This document shows positions 9,112 through 17,541 of a DNA stretch of 47,771 nucleotides, in pieces (the first letter of the stretch is position 1; every line of letters starts with the position of its first letter). The notes under the pieces were generated by a model. The model was not told the origin of the DNA. It saw nothing but the letters and a program-made list of their open reading frames with translations, and did no database searches. This DNA comes from Lachnospiraceae bacterium (GTDB taxonomy: Bacteria; Bacillota; Clostridia; Lachnospirales; Lachnospiraceae): NCBI GenBank assembly GCA_017476665.1, contig JAFUZJ010000039.1:1-47771 (forward strand). The letters are read 5' to 3'. The translations under genes and the position numbers were made by a program.

Positions 9112-9648
9112 TTATCTTTCTGCCACGATACATTCTCCATTAGAGTAATGCAGAGATTTATTCTTGACTTTAAAATCTTTTTCCTTCATAACAGCAATAA
9201 GTGAATGCATATAAAATCCATGAGTTACAACAACACAATTCTCATTTTTTTCAACAAGCAAATTCACAAACTTTTCTGCACGCAGATAGGTTTCTTTTCT
9301 ACTTTCCCTTTGTCTATCACTATTAAACCACCATTGCAATCGTCCGGTAATATTCCAAAAAAACAATGGCATTTTCATATTTGTATTTACACTTGCAGAT
9401 AGCGGAACCTCATCAATGAGACCTGAAGATATGTATTCCGTATCTCCCAAAATCTGATATGCTGTGTCTTTGCTTCTTGGTAATGAACTTACATAAATGC
9501 GACAAAACTTAATCTTAGGAATAGAATATGATATAGGAGATATCGGTGCCATGTCATACATCTGACAATCATAATTAAATTGTTCAGATGTACTCCATTT
9601 TTTCCACACATAATCTACTTTTCCATGTCTAATGATAATAATCTCCAA
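9112..9648 (-). CDS. Histidine phosphatase (phosphoglycerate mutase-like) family protein
   Basis: This 178-residue protein begins at TTG 9648 (EIIIIRHGKVDY), preceded by GAGG at about 9 nt. The RHG box with the phospho-accepting histidine is at residues 6-8, and the second catalytic histidine is in VVVTHGFYMHSL near residue 147. SSLPRSKDTA supplies the usual phosphate-pocket arginine. Members are broad phosphatases or mutases; the substrate is not evident. The gene is very AT-rich compared with flanking host genes, a sign of foreign or accessory origin. Stop and next gene are separated by only a few bases. Confidence 0.78.
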   Translation of the reverse strand: MEIIIIRHGKVDYVWKKWSTSEQFNYDCQMYDMAPISPISYSIPKIKFCRIYVSSLPRSKDTAYQILGDTEYISSGLIDEVPLSASVNTNMKMPLFFWNITGRLQWWFNSDRQRESRKETYLRAEKFVNLLVEKNENCVVVTHGFYMHSLIAVMKEKDFKVKNKSLHYSNGECIVAER

Positions 9649-9686
9649 TGTATAATACCTCACTGATCACAATCCTATTATCCCGT

Positions 9687-10172
9687 TTATTCAACCACCC
9701 ATTGAAGTTCTTTTGCAGGTACCACGGAATAATCGCCGGCATTGGGACCAATTCTTAAATACACATTTCTGATACCGGCTTGAATGATCATCCTGGCACA
9801 TAGCGGGCATGGTTTAGCCCTATGGATAGTATTGTCCTCTGGGTTAACGCCGGAAAGATATAGATCAGCATTTAATGTCTGCTCTCTTGCGCAGTTTAAT
9901 AAGGCATTTGCTTCTGCATGTACAGCACGGCACAATTCATATCCCTGCCCTTGATGTAGATTTTTCTCTATCCTTGGGCAGTATCCGATATCACAACAGT
10001 TTTCCTCACCTCTGGGTGCACCATTATATCCCGTAGATATCACTGCATCATCTTTCACAATCACAGCTCCATATTTGCGCTTAATACAGGTGCTTCGATA
10101 TGCAAATACTTCAGCGCAATTCAGATATGTGTCAATTTTTGATACTCTTTTTCCCTTTTCAGATAGAACCAT
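9687..10172 (-). CDS. Deoxycytidylate (dCMP) deaminase family protein
   Basis: A 161-residue zinc-dependent deaminase. The zinc ligands and general acid are in HAEANALLN (H and E) and PCPLCARMI (two Cys), with a GYNGAPRG loop and an extra CCDIGYCPR zinc or structural site that is typical of dCMP rather than cytidine deaminases. The reaction dCMP to dUMP feeds thymidylate synthesis and is common on phages and mobile DNA. I start at ATG 10172 (MVLSEKGKRVSKID), 12 nt after GAGGAG; 13 extra codons lead to another start at 10211. Confidence 0.8.
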   Translation of the reverse strand: MVLSEKGKRVSKIDTYLNCAEVFAYRSTCIKRKYGAVIVKDDAVISTGYNGAPRGEENCCDIGYCPRIEKNLHQGQGYELCRAVHAEANALLNCAREQTLNADLYLSGVNPEDNTIHRAKPCPLCARMIIQAGIRNVYLRIGPNAGDYSVVPAKELQWVVE

Positions 10173-10213
10173 GCTTTCATTTCTCCTCAGCGTGATAGAT
10201 ATAAACTCCAAAT

Positions 10214-10588
10214 TTATAAATCCATTTCTTCCTGAATTTCGGCTAGAAATCCTTGCATATATGCATGGCGGGTTTCTGCTATATTTCTTGCTTCTTCTGT
10301 ATTCATCTCGTCTTTAAGTAATAACAATTTGTCGTCAAAATGTTGCAGGGAAGATTCCAATGATCTACCTTTTTTCCCTCCATAAGCAAATGTCCTCGCG
10401 ATTCCAACTGCTCCAATGGCATCTAATCTATCTGCATCCTGTACAATTTTTCCCTCTACACTTTCGGGATGTTTTCCTTTATTTTTGCTAAATGATACTC
10501 CGTTAATTACCTCACAAATGAGCTCAATCATATCACTTTCAACATTCTGACTTTGCAGGAAATTCCTTGCATTTCTTTTACTATCTCC
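10214..10588 (-). pseudogene. 5'-truncated YedJ-like HD-domain phosphohydrolase
   Basis: The open frame has no convincing start. It begins after a TGA with GDSKRNARNFLQSQ and continues MIELICEVINGVSFS, then GKIVQDADRLDAIGAVGIARTFAYGG, the characteristic C-terminal half of the YedJ/YGL101W-type HD hydrolases. The N-terminal 100 or so residues, including the H...HD metal motif, are missing and are replaced by an unrelated small membrane protein gene 11 nt upstream. ATG 10531 could initiate a 105-residue fragment, but no clear ribosome-binding site precedes it and the metal site would be absent. Confidence 0.7.
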
Positions 10589-10598
10589 TCATTAAAAC

Positions 10599-10811
10599 TC
10601 AAATAAATGAATCACCCGCCAAAAGTGCAGCCATAACAAGAAAAAGTATGTGGCCTATTTGTAAAATCTCTGCATTATCATAATGTGAATTGGCCATTCT
10701 CTGAAAATAATCATAGAAGAAAGGTTTCGACCAAAAACACATACAAATCATCCATATAATGATCAGCACCTTAAACAATCCCGGCCAAGTTCTTTTTAGT
10801 TTGTCTTTCAT
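10599..10811 (-). CDS. Small two-helix membrane protein, unknown function
   Basis: A 70-residue hydrophobic product (MKDKLKRTWPGLFKVLIIIW start). Two segments could span the membrane: about 13-30 and 50-66, separated by an aromatic, polar loop. No family was recognised. AAGGAG lies about 11 nt before the ATG. Its end sits 11 nt before the truncated HD fragment, so the junction between them is the probable recombination point. Confidence 0.5.
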   Translation of the reverse strand: MKDKLKRTWPGLFKVLIIIWMICMCFWSKPFFYDYFQRMANSHYDNAEILQIGHILFLVMAALLAGDSFI

Positions 10812-10828
10812 TCTAACATTTACTCCTT

Positions 10829-10948
10829 CTAGTTGCCCTTCTCATTGGGTTTACGTTCTGTAAATTGAGGTGGAATGTACTGATTTACGGGATCCCTATC
10901 ACATATATCGCCCGTGTGACATGAATTTTTATTGGTTTTGAGATTTTT
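10829..10948 (-). pseudogene. Short coding remnant without start codon
   Basis: A 39-codon open frame bounded by TAA upstream and TAG at 10829-10831 ends DPVNQYIPPQFTERKPNEKGN. The amino-acid composition looks like a genuine hydrophilic protein tail, and the stop lies 17 nt before the next gene, whose ribosome-binding site it contains. There is no in-frame ATG, GTG or TTG, so it is either a decayed gene end or chance. I do not recognise the family. Confidence 0.3.
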
Positions 10949-10965
10949 TTAGAGCCAACAATTAT

Positions 10966-11646
10966 TTAATCCTTGAATTCTTTTTCTTTGATCCTCTTCA
11001 AAAAATCCTTTCTCAAATCATTCCGTGAATGAAAAAGTAACATGTCAGATCTTGTAAGTTTATTTTCATCATATCGTTGTTGAAGCAACGTCAGCGTACA
11101 AATCAGGTCGGCAGCCTGAAACAAACGATAATTAACAGGATGAACTTTTCTCATCTCAAAATCTGTCAATTCCGTAGCCATTACCGCATTGAGCATTCTG
11201 GTAATTTGCCTTTGACCATTATCGTAATATACAATAATTTTTTCAAAATTCTGAAAAAATTCTCGATGATTTCTAAGAAAAGAAGAAAAATCCTTGGCCA
11301 TTTTAGCTTCCAATTTCATCTCATCTTCAAATTGAATTTTTCTGTATAAAAAAGTCTTATACTTAATATCAGAATGCAAAACAAAATAATACAACTTAGT
11401 AAACAATGCCCTTCTCTCATTTGGTTCCACATTTTTATAAATCTCTTCTCTTCGGATCAGTGGTTCCGTATGAATGGCAACATTTTCATACCCCCAATTA
11501 TTTAGGGCGGCATTCAAATTGTTCAACTGCCTTGATAAATCTATATCCTGATCATGAAATACCATGGTGACCACATAATAAGGTGAATGTTTTGCATATT
11601 CACCAAAATCGCCGCTTTCATCTACAAAGCTGCTTAATTCATGCAT
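10966..11646 (-). CDS. DUF3800 domain protein
   Basis: The 226-residue product begins MHELSSFVDESGDFGEY; the DESG acidic motif at residues 9-12 is the hallmark of DUF3800. Further acidic or polar landmarks are IVYYDNGQ near 147 and LFQAADLICTL near 179 (the conserved Asp of the RNase H-like core). The family is thought to have an RNase H-like fold and is spread on mobile DNA; activity is unproven. ATG 11646 is chosen because GGAGAAAAG ends just before it; 25 upstream codons read through a hairpin and are unlikely to be translated. A structured leader precedes the gene. Confidence 0.82.
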   Translation of the reverse strand: MHELSSFVDESGDFGEYAKHSPYYVVTMVFHDQDIDLSRQLNNLNAALNNWGYENVAIHTEPLIRREEIYKNVEPNERRALFTKLYYFVLHSDIKYKTFLYRKIQFEDEMKLEAKMAKDFSSFLRNHREFFQNFEKIIVYYDNGQRQITRMLNAVMATELTDFEMRKVHPVNYRLFQAADLICTLTLLQQRYDENKLTRSDMLLFHSRNDLRKDFLKRIKEKEFKD

Positions 11647-11651
11647 ATCTT

Positions 11652-11745
11652 TTCTCCATAAAAAAACGGCGGAGAGACTCCCCGCCCATTCGGTTGGACC
11701 AAGGTCTTTCGACCAGCCCATAGATGTGACATATCACACCTTTAT
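11652..11745 (-). ncRNA. Structured 5' leader of the DUF3800 gene, with terminator hairpin
   Basis: Minus-strand RNA in this span can form three hairpins in series: TGTGA-TATG-TCACA (around 11724-11737), GGTC-GAAA-GACC (around 11703-11714, a GNRA-type loop), and an 8-bp GC-rich stem (11668-11686) built from GGCGGGGA and TCTCCGCC with one G-U pair, followed directly by T7. The last is a textbook intrinsic terminator placed just before the ribosome-binding site of the gene. Weinberg and colleagues have described DUF3800-associated RNA motifs; I have not aligned this one to them. Confidence 0.55.
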
Positions 11746-11820
11746 TGTATGATAATAGTATCATAAATATTCCAGTTTCGCAAGGATTTTTTTATTAGGT
11801 TTGTGTCGAACTTTAAGAAT

Positions 11821-12415
11821 TTAACCTAACGCAATTTTACCATTTACAATATCAGCAATAACATCTACCAAAAATTTATGTTCCGTTTCTAAAACTCTCG
11901 CAGCTAATATCTCTGGTGTATCATTTTCCAGAACCGGAACTTTTGTTTGTGCAACAATCTCTCCACTATCATATTCCGCACTTACTCTATGTATTGTAAC
12001 TCCCGTTTCTGTTTCCTTGGCAGCTATAACTGCGTTATGAACATTTATGCCATACATACCTTTGCCTCCATATTTAGGCAGTAGCGCAGGATGTATATTA
12101 AAAATCCTATTATTGTACTTTTTAAGAATCGAAATATGCAGTAAACGCATATACCCCGCCAAAAAATATAATATCTATGCTATATTGTTCCAGCACATTA
12201 AGGATTTCTTCTGCTAAGATCTCCTCTCCACCGTATTTTTTTGAACTAAGATGGTATGATGGAATATTCTCCTTTTCTGCTCTGCTCAACGCTTTTGAGT
12301 CACGATTGTTGCTTATCACAACAGAAACATTTGCATTTATCTTTTTATTTTTACAACCATCTATAATTGCTTGCAAATCACTTCCACCATGTGAGGCAAA
12401 TACCGCTATATTCAT
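11821..12415 (-). pseudogene. purN-like formyltransferase, frameshifted
   Basis: From ATG 12415, preceded by a perfect AGGAGG, the frame reads MNIAVFASHGGSDLQAIIDG, the formyltetrahydrofolate-binding start of phosphoribosylglycinamide formyltransferases. It breaks at a six-A run (12161-12166): removing one base joins SIDIIF to LAGYMRLLHISILKKY and on to FNIHPALLPKYGGKG and YDSGEIVAQTKVPV, which hold the catalytic Asn, His and Asp. Total length is 198 codons after correction, normal for PurN. The GGKGMYGINVH segment is unlike standard PurN, so the natural substrate may differ. A one-base indel in a homopolymer may also be a sequencing error. Confidence 0.8.
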
Positions 12416-12427
12416 TTTGCACCTCCT

Positions 12428-12859
12428 ACTGCGATTTGTACATACATCATCCGAATAGGTTCCGTCATCATATTTATTTGCATGATGCAATCTGCCGTAT
12501 TCGACAAACCCCATACTTTCATATAAACGCCTCGCCCGCACATTACTCTCTACAACGGTCAGTTCGGCTTGTCAATTCGGCTTGTTCAAACCCAATCCGA
12601 CGCATTTCTTCTGTCAGTACGGACAACATAGGCTTCCCTAACCCCGCATATTCTCCATTGACAAAAGCCAACAGCAACATAGCACTTCTGCTTTCGTAAA
12701 ACCTACTTCATCAGGCTCACACATCAGAAAACGAGTTTCCCCTGTGACTGCCTTTAGATAATCGATCAGCATTTGTGCCTCATCTGTCTTTGCACTTCTA
12801 AGTACGATTTCTTGCTCACCCAGTTCTCTTATCCCTTGCGAAATACGCTTCAATGACAT
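12428..12859 (-). pseudogene. GNAT acetyltransferase with at least two frame disruptions
   Basis: Three frames each hold part of one acetyltransferase. The N-terminal part is EIVLRSAKTDEAQMLIDYL to GFTKAE; a shift near 12690 leads to SAMLLLAFVNGEYAGLG; a second shift near 12560-12585 leads to VVESNVRARRLYESMGFVEYG, the family's motif B. The second break is a 13-bp tandem duplication (AAGCCGAATTGAC then AAGCCGAACTGAC). There is no stop before purN, so the C-terminus now runs into that gene's start. The 5' end overlaps the UDG-like gene by 44 nt. Confidence 0.75.
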
Positions 12860-13550
12860 TTAATAAACCATCTCTGTTTTGAATAAATTGGTTTTTCCTA
12901 TGTCCATTTGCACCAGACGGATGAGGAAATCCGAGTAAACATTGCTCTTTACTTATTAAATTATCTTTTATCATTTGCTGAAGCACTTCTTCTACAGCCC
13001 TTCCTAATGGAATGATGAAAGCATTCGGTAACGATTCTATTTCTTTAAAAAAATATCTCCTTACATACGAGTATAATGTTTCATTTTCCATTATTTTGGG
13101 TTTTGATCCCGTGTAATTTTTTTCATTTATGAATACAGGATATGGAATTAACGATGTAGTATGAAGTAGATCTTCTTCACCCTCAAATAATTCTGCACAT
13201 GAAGTTAGTTTTAATTTGTCATTTAAGTTTAAGTTGTCTAACATTTCAACTAAATTTTTTCTCATACTTCCTGCAAATCTAGAATTAACTTTACACTCTT
13301 TTTTTATTAACTCATAGGGTAAATTCTGCTGCAACCCAAAATAAGCAGTTTTGTATGCTATTTTTGTTTGTGTCCATCCAGGTGTAATTCCTACAATAAA
13401 TACTCTTGCCTTTTTATTTATTATCTCATTGTGAGGAGCATAATATATACTGAAATTTGAACACCTATATAACTCAAATGTTTTATTTAAGATATCTTCT
13501 TTTTCAAATCCTGTTAATTGCTTTATTTTATCGCTGTATTCATTAAACAT
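12816..13550 (-). CDS. Uracil-DNA glycosylase-superfamily-like protein
   Basis: A 244-residue protein with the two diagnostic segments of the UDG fold: an early VGITPGWTQTK (near 53, equivalent to the catalytic G-x-x-PG loop) and a late LGFPHPSGANGHRKNQF (near 208, equivalent to HPSP). The middle is unlike family 1, 4 or 5 enzymes, so this is a divergent member often annotated only as UDG-like; whether it excises uracil is unknown. It lacks the four-cysteine Fe-S cluster pattern of families 4 and 5. GGAGAG lies just before ATG 13550. The gene is AT-rich. Confidence 0.6.
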   Translation of the reverse strand: MFNEYSDKIKQLTGFEKEDILNKTFELYRCSNFSIYYAPHNEIINKKARVFIVGITPGWTQTKIAYKTAYFGLQQNLPYELIKKECKVNSRFAGSMRKNLVEMLDNLNLNDKLKLTSCAELFEGEEDLLHTTSLIPYPVFINEKNYTGSKPKIMENETLYSYVRRYFFKEIESLPNAFIIPLGRAVEEVLQQMIKDNLISKEQCLLGFPHPSGANGHRKNQFIQNRDGLLNVIEAYFARDKRTG

Positions 13551-13674
13551 TTTCTCTCCTTACGGAAAAAGTGTTATTATCCATGGCGGTAGTACTGATT
13601 CCAAGTGATCTCGAAAGCTCCACCTTGGTAACATTCAGATTATTTCTCATTTCTGCTATGATTCTCTGATTCAT
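13543..13674 (-). pseudogene. Helix-turn-helix tail, remnant of a larger protein
   Basis: The 43-residue frame MNQRIIAEMRNNLNVTKVE then LSRSLGISTTAMDNN looks like the winged-helix tail that ends many AlbA/Divergent-AAA proteins and ArsR-like regulators (KVELSRxLGIS recognition-helix pattern). It overlaps the end of the DUF2809 gene in another frame and the start of the UDG-like gene, and there is no upstream part. It is most simply a leftover gene end; a stand-alone mini-regulator is less likely because no ribosome-binding site precedes ATG 13674. Confidence 0.4.
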
Positions 13675-14017
13675 AAAGTCCCACCAAAGCACACCCAAGT
13701 CCGTAGCACAAAATATCTTTCCAGTCAAACACGCCACCGATCAGTACACTGAAAAACCTGCTGTATGAAAGCCCCAGCACATCCACAATGTGAAACCATT
13801 GCAATATCTCCACAAATATCGCAAATATAAATATGGCAAGCGGCAAAAGCGGCCACCCCTCCGGCACAAAAATCCGCACAAAAGTATATATCACGATCAC
13901 CACCAGCATATCTCCCACATAGGGGCGTATAAAGCGGTCGTTTACATATAGCGCGATCAGTACTTCAATTGTCAGAAGTAAGACGGTCACGATCAGATAA
14001 CATATTCTTTTTTTCAC
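13640..14017 (-). CDS. DUF2809 family membrane protein
   Basis: A 125-residue protein with four hydrophobic segments (about 5-24, 32-51, 57-76 and 98-113), matching DUF2809 in length and pattern, including RPYVGDMLVVIVIY and the late DWKDILCYGLGC. Function unknown. The start is GTG 14017, with AAGGGG 8 nt upstream. The final residues (ESENHSRNEK) overlap the HTH remnant and may be a replaced tail. Confidence 0.75.
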   Translation of the reverse strand: MKKRICYLIVTVLLLTIEVLIALYVNDRFIRPYVGDMLVVIVIYTFVRIFVPEGWPLLPLAIFIFAIFVEILQWFHIVDVLGLSYSRFFSVLIGGVFDWKDILCYGLGCALVGLYESENHSRNEK

Positions 14018-14029
14018 AGTGTATAATCC

Positions 14030-14245
14030 CCTTGTTCATCTCGGCGGCAAAGCTCCGCGCTGCCGCTCCACCAGTTCTGCCGCGCCATTCGCAAAACTCG
14101 TGCTTGCGCACTCCTGCGGCTGCAAACTCAGCCGCGTTTTGCTCATAAAAGCCGATACTTCCGTATCGGCGGCGCTCTGTCCATGAACAGAATCCCACAA
14201 AAAAATCTGCAAGCAGTCTTTTTGTGTGTGCTTTACCCATGGCAG
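14030..14245. repeat. GC-rich multi-hairpin element
   Basis: About 210 bp, GC-rich against AT-rich neighbours, made of perfect inverted repeats: GCGGCA/TGCCGC (14044-14066), CGCAA/TTGCG (14090-14108), GCGGCT/AGCCGC (14116-14135) and GCCGATAC-TTCC-GTATCGGC (14151-14170). It lies between the cardiolipin synthase and DUF2809 genes and supplies the latter's ribosome-binding site. An open frame crosses it on the minus strand, but its Arg/Ala-rich product follows from the hairpin composition. Only one copy is in this window, so calling it a dispersed repeat is inference. Confidence 0.45.
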
Positions 14246-14255
14246 AACTGGTGCG

Positions 14256-15851
14256 CTACATCATCGGGGCTAATAGTTTCATGAACTGGCCCAGCAATTT
14301 CATCCAGATTTTTTCTTTTTTGATGGTTTCAAATGTCACCTGGCGGCATTGCTGAAGCGTTGCCTGATAGTCGGCCTCAATATCCGCCACACAATCCGTC
14401 TTATAGAGGAAGGTGGCACACTCAAAATGATGATACAGGCTGCGGTAATCCAGATTAATGGTACCCACCACCGCCTTCTCATCATCACTGACAAACACCT
14501 TGGCGTGCACAAATCCGGGCGTATATTCATAGATCTGTACCCCAGCCCTCACCAATTCATAATAATGGGTTTTCGCCAGTGCATAAGCCGTGATCTTGTC
14601 TGGGATTCCCGGCAGGATCAGCTTCACGTCTACACCTCTCTGCGCCGCAAACTTCAGTGCCGTTTCCAGTTCTCCGTCCAGGATCAGATACGGCGTCATA
14701 ATGTGTACATAGTCGTTCGCGCGATAAAGGATATCGATATAGACGCTCTCGCCCACTTTCTCCCCATCCAGCGGGCTGTCCGCATAAGGCATGACATAGC
14801 CGGCTGCCCGAGGCGCTCCCGCGATACCGGCTTCCGTTTTTTTCTCCGAATCCTGCAGATTTAAAAACCGGTCAAACTCCGGCTCTTTCTCATCGATATT
14901 CCACATCTGCAAGAACATCAGCGTAAAACTTGCCGCAGCATCTCCCTTCAGCCGCACTGCCGTATCTTTCCACTGTCCGTATACCTGAACATGATTGATA
15001 TATTCGTCCGCCAGATTTACCCCGCCGTTGAAAGCCACCTTGCCGTCAATGACCAGGATTTTCCGGTGATCCCTGTTATTGTAATGGGTGGATAAAAAAG
15101 GCGTCAACGGCGAAAATTCCTTGCACTTGATCCCTTCCTTTTCCATCAGCTTCGGATAATTATAGGGAAGCAGAGTAATCTCACACATTCCGTCATACAT
15201 GACACGCACATCAACTCCTGCCTTGGCCTTGTCCGCAAGGATTTTCAGGATCCTGCCCCACATGTATCCTTCCTGCACAATAAAATATTCCATAAAAATA
15301 AAATGTTCCGCCTTGGTCAGCTCCTCCAGCATATCCTGAAACATCTCCTCACCCAGCGGGTAATAGGTGACCTCTGTATTGCCAAAGATCGGATAGCATC
15401 CCGTTTTTGCCATATAGCGGCACAGATCATCGGTTCCATTCCTGTCCGCCCCAATCCTATCCAGAATGGTCTCGTCCTGGGGAAGCTTATGAAGATTTTC
15501 CTGTGTCAGCGCGTCCACCCGCTTTCGGATCAGTCGATGCCCTAAATTGGACTTCGTATATGCCAGAAAGATAGAGGCCGGGATCGGTGCCAACGACATG
15601 ATAAAAAGCCATGTAATCTTTGCGGAAGCATCCATGACCGCATTAAACAGATACACAAACATCACAAATGTGAACAATGTCGTAAACACGGAAAAATGCG
15701 GCAGATAATCCCGAAACCATCCGTAAACACTGATCCAAAGGGAAACCTGCAATGCAATCAGGAGCAGGATCACTACAATCCTGCTGAAGAGGATCCGCAG
15801 GATTCCTTTCTTTTTTGTATTTGATAAACTTAAGACCTCTGTGTCACTCAT
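14256..15851 (-). CDS. cls: Cardiolipin synthase (phospholipase D family)
   Basis: The 531-residue product has two N-terminal membrane helices (about residues 15-60) followed by two PLD catalytic motifs: HYNNRDHRKILVIDGKVAF (HxKxxxxD with the HRKILVID core) in the middle and HAKVFVSDDEKAVVGTINLD near the C-terminus. This enzyme condenses two phosphatidylglycerols into cardiolipin and glycerol at the membrane. ATG 15851 (MSDTEVLSLSN) is preceded by GGAG at 8 nt; an upstream start at 15887 would add 12 residues without support. A 134-nt gap separates it from eno's terminator side, so it has its own promoter or reads through. Confidence 0.92.
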   Translation of the reverse strand: MSDTEVLSLSNTKKKGILRILFSRIVVILLLIALQVSLWISVYGWFRDYLPHFSVFTTLFTFVMFVYLFNAVMDASAKITWLFIMSLAPIPASIFLAYTKSNLGHRLIRKRVDALTQENLHKLPQDETILDRIGADRNGTDDLCRYMAKTGCYPIFGNTEVTYYPLGEEMFQDMLEELTKAEHFIFMEYFIVQEGYMWGRILKILADKAKAGVDVRVMYDGMCEITLLPYNYPKLMEKEGIKCKEFSPLTPFLSTHYNNRDHRKILVIDGKVAFNGGVNLADEYINHVQVYGQWKDTAVRLKGDAAASFTLMFLQMWNIDEKEPEFDRFLNLQDSEKKTEAGIAGAPRAAGYVMPYADSPLDGEKVGESVYIDILYRANDYVHIMTPYLILDGELETALKFAAQRGVDVKLILPGIPDKITAYALAKTHYYELVRAGVQIYEYTPGFVHAKVFVSDDEKAVVGTINLDYRSLYHHFECATFLYKTDCVADIEADYQATLQQCRQVTFETIKKEKIWMKLLGQFMKLLAPMM

Positions 15852-15951
15852 GTTGCTTACTCCTTTTCCCATCTTATAATCTACCATATTTTACCCCGTT
15901 AATAAACGCTTATTTTGCCTAAATTTTACTTCTGCTTCCCAACACATAAAA

Positions 15952-16002
15952 AAGCATCTGCAGCATATCTTCCGTAACTTGATGATATGCATACAGATGC
16001 TT
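15952..16002 (-). terminator. Intrinsic terminator after eno
   Basis: A long imperfect hairpin: AAGCATCTG (15952-15960) pairs with CAGATGCTT (15994-16002), and GCATATC with GATATGC inside; on the minus strand the stem is followed by a T-rich tail. It lies 20 nt after the enolase stop. Confidence 0.8.
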
Positions 16003-16021
16003 CTTCATTCAATCAAAGAAC

Positions 16022-17467
<1,446 letters not shown>

Positions 17468-17483
17468 TTACTAACCAAGGTTA

Positions 17484-17511
17484 ATTATACCTAATTTCTC
17501 TGATATGTCAA
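17484..17511 (-). promoter_or_regulatory. Strong sigma-70 type promoter of eno
   Basis: TTGACA (17506-17511) and TATAAT (17484-17489) on the minus strand, spaced 16 nt, both perfect consensus. The resulting leader is about 150 nt and also contains GTTAG/CTAAC near its start. Confidence 0.8.
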
Positions 17512-17541
17512 CACTTTTTATTGAGAACTTTTTCTCAATTA

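Noticed and set aside
13965-14240. A 91-codon minus-strand frame across the GC-rich hairpins
   Set aside because: Its Arg/Ala/Gly-rich product follows from hairpin sequence, it overlaps DUF2809 out of frame, and there is no family pattern.
6381-14250. An integron cassette array
   Set aside because: No integron integrase, and I could not find recurring attC-like sites between the small genes; several genes overlap or share junctions.
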